From Sphingorhabdus sp. EL138 (GTDB lineage: Bacteria; Pseudomonadota; Alphaproteobacteria; Sphingomonadales; Sphingomonadaceae): a stretch of DNA of 64,000 nt. The notes under the pieces were generated by a model. That model searched no databases. It worked only from the letters and a program-made list of their open reading frames with translations, and had not been told where the DNA came from. The position numbers were made by a program, and so were the translations under genes. Positions within the stretch are counted from its first letter, which is position 1. Each line of letters opens with the position of its first letter. The stretch is from assembly GCF_945890115.1 (NCBI RefSeq), contig NZ_CAMDCK010000003.1:1-64000 (forward strand), written 5' to 3'. Shown here in pieces: positions 27,700 to 35,663 of the stretch.

Positions 27700-28122
27700 C
27701 TAGCCCTCAATGATCCGCGTTGCCGGGTGATGTTTATCGAGATGTTTCTTGATGATCCGCAAATTTTTGCTGTTCGAACGCCATACAAGGTCGAATGCGT
27801 CGCCGACAAAGGGGATTGCGCCAATCGCCGTGTCCACACCGATATTGACGCTCATGCGGATAAGCTGCCATTTGGACATGCCAAGATTGCGGCCTTCCCA
27901 CACCATATAGGCGCCCATGGCCGCAGTCACGAGGTCACCCAAAACAGGGACAAGACCAATCACGCTATCCAGTCCAAAGGGAATTTTAGTGCCCGGAATA
28001 ACGAAGGCGCGCTCCAATATTTTCTCAAGCGCTTCGACACGGGCGCGCACGGCATGCGGGTCATTACCCATGCCCGGCAAATTCTTGGCAATACGCGCAA
28101 ATTCTTCCTGCGAAATCGGCAC
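27700..28122 (-). CDS. DUF4112 domain protein
   Basis: 140 aa. I selected the GTG at 28122 because AAAGGAG lies eight bases upstream; the longer frame would overlap the neighbouring lipoprotein gene. The DUF4112 core is visible: IPFGLDSVIGLVPVLGDLVTAAMGAYMVWEGRNLGMSKWQLIRMSVNIGVD-type residues spread over about residues 45-105, including two hydrophobic stretches likely to span or enter the membrane. The function is unknown. Confidence 0.8.
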   Translation of the reverse strand: MPISQEEFARIAKNLPGMGNDPHAVRARVEALEKILERAFVIPGTKIPFGLDSVIGLVPVLGDLVTAAMGAYMVWEGRNLGMSKWQLIRMSVNIGVDTAIGAIPFVGDAFDLVWRSNSKNLRIIKKHLDKHHPATRIIEG

Positions 28123-28141
28123 TGAGGCTGCTCCTTTGCGC

Positions 28142-29596
28142 CTATGTCGGGTCACGTCCAAGATATTGCAACAGGTGCCACCCACGACCATTGGCGAAAT
28201 GCCCCAAAAGACCGGGCCGGACGACCGACCAACGCAAAGGGTTTGCAATAGGGATGAAGGCAACGGTGGCCTGCAATTCGGCCTCTGCCTCGCCCAATAA
28301 CTGTGCGCGCATCGCGCTATCTGCCGTTCGGCGCGCTTCGGCCACGATCTCGTCTGCCCGCGCGCTACAAATGGTAGCAAATTTGCACGATAGCTGATCC
28401 AGATACCATATCGGACTGGATTGTTGCGCGGTGCGGTCAACAAGCAGCAAGTCATGCGGTCGGTCCATCGTCACACGCTCAATATCAATGCCGATTGTTG
28501 CAAGGTCAGCCCGCAAACGCGCAAAAAATATCCGGCTGCCATAACCACGCGGCAAGGCAACCCGTAACGCACGAAGCGCACCATTCGCCTTTTTCCAATC
28601 GGCTACCGTCGCGGCTGCCATCGCCCTGCGTTCTTCCATCGATGGCGCTGACCATGCCGGTCGGGCTATGCTCGCACGATTTGGTAAACTTTCGGGAACC
28701 AAGGTAACCGTTTCCTGCCACGCCACAATGTCAAACGCTGTCAGCAATTTAGGGCGATCAATAGCCATGGCAATCGCCGTTCGATTCGCTGTGTCCGACA
28801 AAAATGGACCGTCATTGACCACGTGCAAACCGAATAACCCCGGAACCGCATCAAATTGGATGTGATCAGCCCGTATGTTTGCCGCATCGAGCAAGGGAAA
28901 GCTGTCAAACCGTCCGCCTTCAATGAGGTCGCTTTGTCCAAGCGCATAACGGGCAAGCACTGTTGATGCCGCACCGCGTTGCAATGTTACCATCGCATTG
29001 CCCAAGAACTGTACGCCTTCGTCATCAGTTTCATTGCGCCGCAACTGCATAACCTGTCCAAATTTCTTGGCCTGCATCGGACCCGATCCCGCGCCTTTGC
29101 TAAGCAACCCGAACTCGGGCAAGGCCAATAATTCTAAAAGATAGGGCATCGGGGCCGTCAGCCTGATTTCCACCACCTGACCCGTCATGGCGACGACACG
29201 GTCAATGACACCCAGTTCGGCGCCAAGGCGCCCCTTACGCAATTCCCGGATCCGAGCAGTCAGAAGACGTGCAACTTCCCCCGACTCTACCTCACGCCCA
29301 TTATTCCAGCGCCCTTTATTGAGGCGGAAGATATAGCTCATGCCGTCTTCGGTCACGATCCAGCGATTGGCGAGGCCAGGCGCCACCCGTCCCTTTTCAT
29401 CAAACGTGACCAACCCTTGCGCCGTTGCCGCGCGCAAATAAGCCGACGCCAAGGGCTGCGGCGTAGCGGATACATTTAACGGCCGGGGACGGTCTTCGAT
29501 CACATCAACCCGGATGCGTTCATTGTCGACGCCTTCGGAGCATCCGGAAAGTGCTGCGGACAATAGCAACAACAAAATCGACAGCGAACGGATCAT
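28142..29596 (-). CDS. Lipoprotein extracellular solute-binding protein (SBP family 5)
   Basis: 484 aa. N-terminal signal with lipobox LSGC (MIRSLSILLLLLSAALSGCSEG). The body resembles peptide/nickel-type family 5 binding proteins (VTFDEKGRVAPGLANRW, YIFRLNKGRWNNGREVESGEV). No ABC permease or ATPase is adjacent, so it is an orphan in this window; some family members act alone in sensing or are tied to distant transporters. ATG at 29596 opens the lipobox signal and avoids an unrelated 13-residue upstream extension. Located in a run of envelope genes (protease, PBP). Confidence 0.8.
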   Translation of the reverse strand: MIRSLSILLLLLSAALSGCSEGVDNERIRVDVIEDRPRPLNVSATPQPLASAYLRAATAQGLVTFDEKGRVAPGLANRWIVTEDGMSYIFRLNKGRWNNGREVESGEVARLLTARIRELRKGRLGAELGVIDRVVAMTGQVVEIRLTAPMPYLLELLALPEFGLLSKGAGSGPMQAKKFGQVMQLRRNETDDEGVQFLGNAMVTLQRGAASTVLARYALGQSDLIEGGRFDSFPLLDAANIRADHIQFDAVPGLFGLHVVNDGPFLSDTANRTAIAMAIDRPKLLTAFDIVAWQETVTLVPESLPNRASIARPAWSAPSMEERRAMAAATVADWKKANGALRALRVALPRGYGSRIFFARLRADLATIGIDIERVTMDRPHDLLLVDRTAQQSSPIWYLDQLSCKFATICSARADEIVAEARRTADSAMRAQLLGEAEAELQATVAFIPIANPLRWSVVRPGLLGHFANGRGWHLLQYLGRDPT

Positions 29597-29638
29597 GTCG
29601 TCACCATAAGCCCTAAGTCCCCATGCACAATCCAAGAT

Positions 29639-31192
29639 TCAACGGTCAGAGCATGTGAACAGTAATATCTCGTTTGGCGCGGGCGGCAATTGCGCCGATA
29701 TGGTCTTGTTCATATTTTCGATGTTGCTCAGTTGCTCTGGGTCCGCGGTGCAGGTTTTTACGTCATAAAGTTGCCGTGCCGCACGGGCGGATTGCATGGC
29801 GTCATTGCCCGGTAGGAATCGTTCAATGCGATAAATATTGGTCTCCGGAGCGTAGCTGATAACCGAAATCTGTGCGTCATTATTGGGTACAAAGCTTCTG
29901 ACCCACCGGCCGCCGCTTTCGACATATTGCGTGCGTCCGTTGATGCATCCATCGGGCTGCCACGTAAATTCAACGTCTGCAGTATCGGACATAGTGACGC
30001 GGCTGCGTTGGGGCTGCAATACGCAAATCTTCGCTTGCGGTTCGCCAGCAGCGGGGCCCTTTTCGGCAACTGCATCTTTTGGCATGTCGGCAATCAATGC
30101 GGCCCGAACCCGATCATCGACTTCGTCGAACGATGGGCGCGCTGCAAAAATGCCTACCGCCATGACAAAAAGCACAGCGCCGGCAGCGGTGGCGGATTTA
30201 AATCTATCCCGCTGCGCACGTTCGGAAAACTGCCATGCAGCACCCCCTGCAACGGCGCTGAGCACCAGCAACAACCCAGCAAGCGCCAGATGGTTTTCCC
30301 GTTCGCCAATGACGGCATGTTCGGCGTCGCTGCGTACTTTGCCTTCACGGCTGCGTTGCAGTTCGGAGGCAACACGCGCCTCTCGCTCCATCGAGGCGCG
30401 CGTGGATGCCTCAAGTTCCGCCTCGGCGCGCGTCAATTCGGCGACTGACCGGCAATCACCCCGCACGGAGCGGAACGCGACACCGCGATTGGCGAGAAAT
30501 GCCGACAATTCGCGTGCCGATATGGCGAAGTAAAATTCAGCGCCGCCGTCGGTGGGTACCGATCCGAAACTGTTGATACCCAAAACCCGTCCGCAGGCAT
30601 CGACAATGGGCCCGCCACTATTACCCGGTGCAATCGGCGCCGTATGCAAAAGCGATTCAACGGACTTCGACGTCCGTCCAGAGGAGACTGTTCCCCGCGT
30701 TTTGACGGGTTGCTGCGGGCGAAGCACATCGGCTTCGCTCTGCTCCAAAGCGACATCAACGCTCGCGGGATAACCAATGGCAAAGACGTCCGCGCCATCC
30801 TCTGGCGTTCCTGCAAAAATGCTTGCAGGAACAAGCGCCCCAGACGTCAGCTGCAACAGGGCAAGGTCTTTACCCGGCAGACTGGCCGAAACTCTTGCGC
30901 GATAGCTTTGCGTGCCATCGGAGGGTACGATGACGATCTGCACGCTGTCATCAAAGCTGGCCATTTCAACGACATGGGCATTGGTTATGATTTTATCGCG
31001 CGCAACAGCCACGCCAGAGCCGATGCTGACGATGCTCTCCTGTCCTTTGGCAGAACTATAGACGATGACCCGCACCACGCTGCGTGATGCGGCGCTGATA
31101 TCACTTGCATCGGCAAGTGCAGGTGCAGGCGCAACCAATAATGGAGACAGAAACAGGCACAACGCCGCAAAAAATCGCATGCATCTAGTCAT
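29639..31192 (-). CDS. Membrane-anchored trypsin-like serine protease with coiled coil
   Basis: 517 aa. Signal peptide (residues 1-28), then a chymotrypsin-fold domain with the triad His (NAHVVEMA), Asp (PGKDLALLQL) and Ser (APGNSGGPIV). Residues about 245-300 form a charged coiled coil (RAEAELEASTR, EREARVASELQRSREGK). Two hydrophobic segments follow (about 302-322 and 333-352), then a soluble C-terminal domain ending with a Cys-containing region. No PDZ domain is seen. The architecture is unusual and I do not recognise a named family. Its neighbours are envelope genes. Confidence 0.8.
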   Translation of the reverse strand: MTRCMRFFAALCLFLSPLLVAPAPALADASDISAASRSVVRVIVYSSAKGQESIVSIGSGVAVARDKIITNAHVVEMASFDDSVQIVIVPSDGTQSYRARVSASLPGKDLALLQLTSGALVPASIFAGTPEDGADVFAIGYPASVDVALEQSEADVLRPQQPVKTRGTVSSGRTSKSVESLLHTAPIAPGNSGGPIVDACGRVLGINSFGSVPTDGGAEFYFAISARELSAFLANRGVAFRSVRGDCRSVAELTRAEAELEASTRASMEREARVASELQRSREGKVRSDAEHAVIGERENHLALAGLLLVLSAVAGGAAWQFSERAQRDRFKSATAAGAVLFVMAVGIFAARPSFDEVDDRVRAALIADMPKDAVAEKGPAAGEPQAKICVLQPQRSRVTMSDTADVEFTWQPDGCINGRTQYVESGGRWVRSFVPNNDAQISVISYAPETNIYRIERFLPGNDAMQSARAARQLYDVKTCTADPEQLSNIENMNKTISAQLPPAPNEILLFTCSDR

Positions 31193-31210
31193 GGCAGAAA
31201 AACACGCACA

Positions 31211-33316
31211 TCAACGCGGCTCCGGTGCGGGGCGTTCCGCAGATGGGCTAGCCTGAATATTGGCACCATCGCGGTCAAGTGTAATTTCAAACGGAACGCC
31301 GTTGACATCGGTATTCACTGTAACGCCCTGCCCCTGATCGACGCGTATTTCCGAATTGCCGATGTCGATTGGCAATTCCTGCAACTCTAGCAGATCAAGC
31401 GGTGCAATCGGACCTTCCGGATCTGGCGTCTGCGGGGTTTTTGGTTTGTTCACTGGCGCGGCATTGCGGATAGATTGCGACATGAAATCGCGCCAGATAC
31501 GCGCTGGCAAGCCTCCGCCGTTGACCCCCTTGAGTGAGCTGTTGTCGTCATTGCCGATCCACACCCCAACCACCAAATCGCCAGCAAAGCCGACAAATAA
31601 GGCATCGCGATTATCCTGACTGGTACCGGTTTTTCCATAGGCGGGAATCGAAAGCCGCGCGGCCCGTCCTGTGCCTTGCTTCACCGATGCCCCCAATAAA
31701 TCCAGCAACATCCCGTGCATGCGTCCACTGAAAGAACGCGGCCCGGAGAACAACCACTCAATCCAGCCTTGTTCCTCTTGTTTAAAGGCGTGCGGTTCAA
31801 CCGGCCATTGGTTGCCCGCCACGCCCGCATAAGCCGCCGTCAATTCCAACAAAGTGATGCCTGAACTGCCCAGCGCAAGGCTTGGGTCCAAAGTGAGCGG
31901 ACTTCGGATGCCAAGGTCTTGCGCGGCTTTCTCCACCTCTTCGCCGCCTACTTTCTGGTACAGCCGCACGGCAGCGACGTTGCTCGATTGAGCAAAAGCT
32001 TGCTCCAAGCTGATATCGCCTCGGTAACGCAATCCGGAATTTTTCGGGCGATAACTGCCTTCATTAATGGGGGTATCGGCAATCATCGACTGCGGCGTCA
32101 TGCCCGACCGAAGTGCCGCCAGATATACAAACAGTTTAAATGTCGATCCGGGCTGTCTTTTAGCCTGCGTTGACCGGTTAAACGCCGACTGCTTGTAGCT
32201 TTTGCCACCAACCATGGCGACGAGCTCACCATTTGGGCGCATCGCGACCAAGGCGATTTGCGCGTTACCCACGCCCGCGCGGGCGACCACCTTACGGGCA
32301 ATATTTTGCAAACGCGCGTCGAGGGTCGTGGTAATCCGCACGTCGGCATATCCGCTTTCGGTAAGCAGCCGCGCCTGCGGAATGGCCCAGTCGGCAAAAT
32401 ATGTACCCGTCGGCAATGTCTCGCGGACACGTACATCCAGCCGCGCTACCGGGGTGGCATCCGCCTTGGCTTGCGTAATGGCCTTATTGGCCACCATAGC
32501 CCTAAGCACGAGTCCAGCGCGCTTTGCGGCGCGTTCGGGGTTCTTGGTCGGGGCCAGACGTGATGGCGCTTGCACCAGACCAGCCAGCATGGCCGATTGG
32601 CTAAGCGTTAAACGCTCCGGCTGGCGATAAAAATAATGCAGCGATGCGGCGCGCAGGCCGTAGACATTGTCACCAAAATAAACGTTCGACAGATAACGTC
32701 CGAGGATTTCGTCCTTGGTAAGGCGTCCCTCAAGCCAGAAGGCGATGAGCATTTCACGCGCCTTGCGGGTAAGGCTACGTTCGGGCGTCAGAAAGGTGAA
32801 CTTGGCAAGCTGTTGCGTAATCGTGCTGCCACCTTGAGTCATGCCGCTGCCAAAGGCGTTTGACCATGCAGCGCGCAGGAGGCCGCGCGGATCAATGCCC
32901 CAATGCGAATAGAAACGGCGATCCTCGATCGACAAAAAAGCCTGCACCACATGTGGGGGTAATTTGGTGACGTCGACAGGTCTGTCAACGATTGCCCCGT
33001 TGCGCGCGATGGGTGTGCCGTCGGAAGCAAGCAATGTAATGCGCGGCGGCGCAATCGGCTGAAGCGATTTTGACAAGGGTGCGGTGACCGCGAGCCACAG
33101 CAACAGCAGAACGAACATTGCGATCAGACCCGCGATCATTCGTCCGAACCACCACCAGCGGGTCTTACCTAAAAACAGGCGCTTAGCCGGCGCGCGAGTG
33201 CCGTCATTCGATGGCTGCGGATCGTCGGGGAAACGCTGTGCATTATGATCATCGAAAGCAGCCAACCGACCGTCGATATCCGTATTTTTATTAGAAGAAG
33301 ATCGCCGGAAAAGCAT
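31211..33316 (-). CDS. Bifunctional penicillin-binding protein (class A, PBP1-type)
   Basis: 701 aa. A cytoplasmic N-terminus of about 55 residues precedes one transmembrane helix (about residues 60-82). The glycosyltransferase domain has the catalytic Glu in SIEDRRFYSHWG and GGSTITQQLAK. The transpeptidase domain carries the SxxK motif PGSTFKLF, SxN in AQSSNVAAV and KTG in YGKTGTSQDNRDALF. It both polymerises and cross-links peptidoglycan. The gene lies 18 bases from the trypsin-like gene, so they may form an operon. Confidence 0.93.
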   Translation of the reverse strand: MLFRRSSSNKNTDIDGRLAAFDDHNAQRFPDDPQPSNDGTRAPAKRLFLGKTRWWWFGRMIAGLIAMFVLLLLWLAVTAPLSKSLQPIAPPRITLLASDGTPIARNGAIVDRPVDVTKLPPHVVQAFLSIEDRRFYSHWGIDPRGLLRAAWSNAFGSGMTQGGSTITQQLAKFTFLTPERSLTRKAREMLIAFWLEGRLTKDEILGRYLSNVYFGDNVYGLRAASLHYFYRQPERLTLSQSAMLAGLVQAPSRLAPTKNPERAAKRAGLVLRAMVANKAITQAKADATPVARLDVRVRETLPTGTYFADWAIPQARLLTESGYADVRITTTLDARLQNIARKVVARAGVGNAQIALVAMRPNGELVAMVGGKSYKQSAFNRSTQAKRQPGSTFKLFVYLAALRSGMTPQSMIADTPINEGSYRPKNSGLRYRGDISLEQAFAQSSNVAAVRLYQKVGGEEVEKAAQDLGIRSPLTLDPSLALGSSGITLLELTAAYAGVAGNQWPVEPHAFKQEEQGWIEWLFSGPRSFSGRMHGMLLDLLGASVKQGTGRAARLSIPAYGKTGTSQDNRDALFVGFAGDLVVGVWIGNDDNSSLKGVNGGGLPARIWRDFMSQSIRNAAPVNKPKTPQTPDPEGPIAPLDLLELQELPIDIGNSEIRVDQGQGVTVNTDVNGVPFEITLDRDGANIQASPSAERPAPEPR

Positions 33317-33386
33317 CGCGTAGCTGTATTATATCGATACAACGGTGAAGGCGAGTATATATTTGATGCACCGCGTCATCAGCCCA

Positions 33387-34379
33387 TCATGCCCGACCGA
33401 GATCGCCTTTACCGACCGTTCCGCTGGCCATCTCTAACATCCTGTCGAGGCTCTTCTTTGCGCCCAACCGCACGGTCTCATCAAGCTCAATCTGCGGCGT
33501 CAAATCGCGCAAAGCGAGATAAAGCTTCTCCATTGTATTGAGCGCCATATAGGGGCAGATATTACACGCACAGTTGCCGTCTGCGCCCGGTGCGCCGATG
33601 AACGTCTTGCTTGGCTCCGCCTTTTCCATCTGGTGAATGATGTGCGGCTCCGTGGCGACGATCAAGGTATCGCCCTCCATCGTCTGCGCATATTGCAATA
33701 TACCACTCGTACTGCCGACATAATCCGAATGGTCGATGATATGGGGCGGACATTCGGGGTGGGCGGCAACGGGAACACCCGGATATTGGGCCTTCAACTT
33801 CAGCAGTTCGGTTTCCGAAAATGCCTCATGCACAATACATACGCCCGGCCACAAAAGCATCTCACGGTTGAACTTGCGGGCAAGATATCCGCCCAAATGC
33901 CGGTCAGGACCAAAAATGATTTTCTGTTCTGGCGGAATTTGGCTCAGGATCGTCTCGGCGCTGCTACTGGTCACGATAATGTCGGACAGCGCCTTCACTT
34001 CGGCAGAGCAATTGATGTAAGTCAGCGCGATATGGTCAGGATGGGCCGCACGAAACGCCTTGAACTTACCCGGCGGGCACGCATCTTCCAATGAACAGCC
34101 TGCCGCCATGTCCGGCAGTATGACGGTTTTCTGCGGACTTAAAATCTTTGCGGTTTCCGCCATGAATTTGACGCCGCAAAAGGCGATGACGTCGGCGTCG
34201 GTCTCTGCCGCGCGCTTGCTCAATTCAAGGCTATCGCCCACAAAATCCGCCAAGTCCTGAATTTCGGGCTTTTGATAATAATGCGCGAGAATGACGGCAT
34301 TGCGTTCTTTTTTCAGCCGTTTGATTTCTGAGAGCAGATCAAGGCCTTGCAAGTTTTCGCGGGGCGTTGGGGCGTTCAT
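33387..34379 (-). CDS. nadA: Quinolinate synthase A
   Basis: 330 aa 4Fe-4S enzyme that condenses iminoaspartate with dihydroxyacetone phosphate to make quinolinate. Motifs: HYYQKPEIQDLADFVGDSLELS, FCGVKFMAETAKIL (Cys), YINCSAEVKALSD and the C-terminal GNCACNICPYM that supplies cluster Cys residues. It acts directly after NadB (iminoaspartate source) and before NadC, but the three genes are not clustered. Confidence 0.95.
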   Translation of the reverse strand: MNAPTPRENLQGLDLLSEIKRLKKERNAVILAHYYQKPEIQDLADFVGDSLELSKRAAETDADVIAFCGVKFMAETAKILSPQKTVILPDMAAGCSLEDACPPGKFKAFRAAHPDHIALTYINCSAEVKALSDIIVTSSSAETILSQIPPEQKIIFGPDRHLGGYLARKFNREMLLWPGVCIVHEAFSETELLKLKAQYPGVPVAAHPECPPHIIDHSDYVGSTSGILQYAQTMEGDTLIVATEPHIIHQMEKAEPSKTFIGAPGADGNCACNICPYMALNTMEKLYLALRDLTPQIELDETVRLGAKKSLDRMLEMASGTVGKGDLGRA

Positions 34380-34532
34380 GCGGTACTACCTTTGCCATGC
34401 CGAAGCTATTCCGGCAGCTGAGTTGAACGCCTATGTGGTCGATTTGGGTGCACGAAACAAGGCTAGCTTCTGGCTCTTGTCGGTTTTTTTCGCGTTGGGG
34501 GCACAAGGCCCTGCCCTGATATTATGTGGGCT

Positions 34533-35465
34533 TCACGTCTCCGTGACAAGATGCCAGCCATCGCCTTGCGCCGCCACACGCCCCTGATTTTGCAAATCGA
34601 TAAGATGCGCAAGAACCGAGCGACCAGCCGCGCCGATCAGGCGCGGGTCCAAGCCTTTATACATTACGGCCACCATATTGGGGATATGCCCCTCACCGCC
34701 CTCCAGCAAGGTCATGATCTGCCGTTCGCGTTGGCGGCGATGACCGATCATACCACGCACAAGCTGGCGCGGGTTATTTACCGCCGGACCATGAGCCGGA
34801 TAATAAACACGGTCGTCGCGTTCGTATAATTTCTGCAAGCTCGCCAGATAGTCGCTCATGTCACCATCGGGCGGACTGACGACGCTGGTCGACCATTTCA
34901 TCACATGGTCGCCCGTGAACAAAGCGCCGCTTTCCCGCAAAGCAAAGCACAGATGATTACTAGTGTGTCCCGGCGTTGCCACCGCCTCGAGCGTCCAACC
35001 ATCGCCTGAAATGGCCTCTGCGTCCTGCAGGATTCGGTCCGGCTGGTAATCGGGGTCAAAGGCACTATCGGCGCGCGGGCCATCATCGCGCAGCATCAGC
35101 GGCGCGCAACCAATGATCGGCGCACCGGTCGCGGCTTTCAATGGCGCGGCGGCTGGCGAATGGTCGCGATGGGTATGTGTACACAGGATCGCATTTACTT
35201 TTGCATTGCCCACAGCGCGCAAGATCGCCTCCACATGGCCCTCGCCATGAATGTCGGCAGGGTCCCCAACGCTTTGCCCGCTCCCGACAGGGCCGGGGTC
35301 GATAATAGCGACGTCGGTCTTATCACCAACGATCCAGGTCTGCGTGCCCGTATAGGTATAAGGCGATGCATTGGGCGCGAGCACCCGGCGCACGAGCGCC
35401 TCATGCTGTTCAGTTTCGCCTGCTTTGATGGTGTCGGGCCATTTCATTCCAGCGATATGGCGCAT
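34533..35465 (-). CDS. Metallo-beta-lactamase-fold hydrolase (LACTB2-like)
   Basis: 310 aa if started at 35465 (MRHIAGMKWP), or 304 aa if started at 35447; neither has a clear ribosome binding site. The di-zinc motif is CTHTHRDHSPAA, and further ligands are in TPGHTSNHLCF, GDHVM and YPAHGPAV. A C-terminal winged-helix-like segment (VLAHLIDLQNQGRV) matches LACTB2/RNase Z-type proteins. Substrate unknown: candidates include RNA, thioesters and glyoxalase-like compounds. Confidence 0.85.
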   Translation of the reverse strand: MRHIAGMKWPDTIKAGETEQHEALVRRVLAPNASPYTYTGTQTWIVGDKTDVAIIDPGPVGSGQSVGDPADIHGEGHVEAILRAVGNAKVNAILCTHTHRDHSPAAAPLKAATGAPIIGCAPLMLRDDGPRADSAFDPDYQPDRILQDAEAISGDGWTLEAVATPGHTSNHLCFALRESGALFTGDHVMKWSTSVVSPPDGDMSDYLASLQKLYERDDRVYYPAHGPAVNNPRQLVRGMIGHRRQRERQIMTLLEGGEGHIPNMVAVMYKGLDPRLIGAAGRSVLAHLIDLQNQGRVAAQGDGWHLVTET

Positions 35466-35602
35466 GAAGGACAAAAGAGAAAGGGGTGCTTTCCTATTTC
35501 GCCGCGACCGAGTTATCAAATTTCTGGAAAGGGGCACGAACGGGCCGGTTGCGCATGGCCTTACAGCGCCTGTCCTTGCTTGATTGACCCAAAACTTTAC
35601 CC

Positions 35603-35640
35603 AAAAAAAGGCCGGAACCCGATGTGGATTCCAGCCCTTT
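35603..35640 (-). terminator. Terminator of the TonB receptor gene
   Basis: On the minus strand AAAGGGCTGGAATCC pairs with GGGTTCCGGCCTTT around a short loop, then a run of Ts. It begins 24 bases after the receptor stop. It also isolates that gene from the MBL-fold hydrolase beyond it. Confidence 0.8.
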
Positions 35641-35663
35641 CATTCTAAAGTGTGCGGTTCAGC

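Noticed and set aside
34379-34532. Plus-strand frame crossing the nadA upstream region (34291-34587)
   Set aside because: It begins inside nadA antisense and has no motif; the gap is treated as promoter space.
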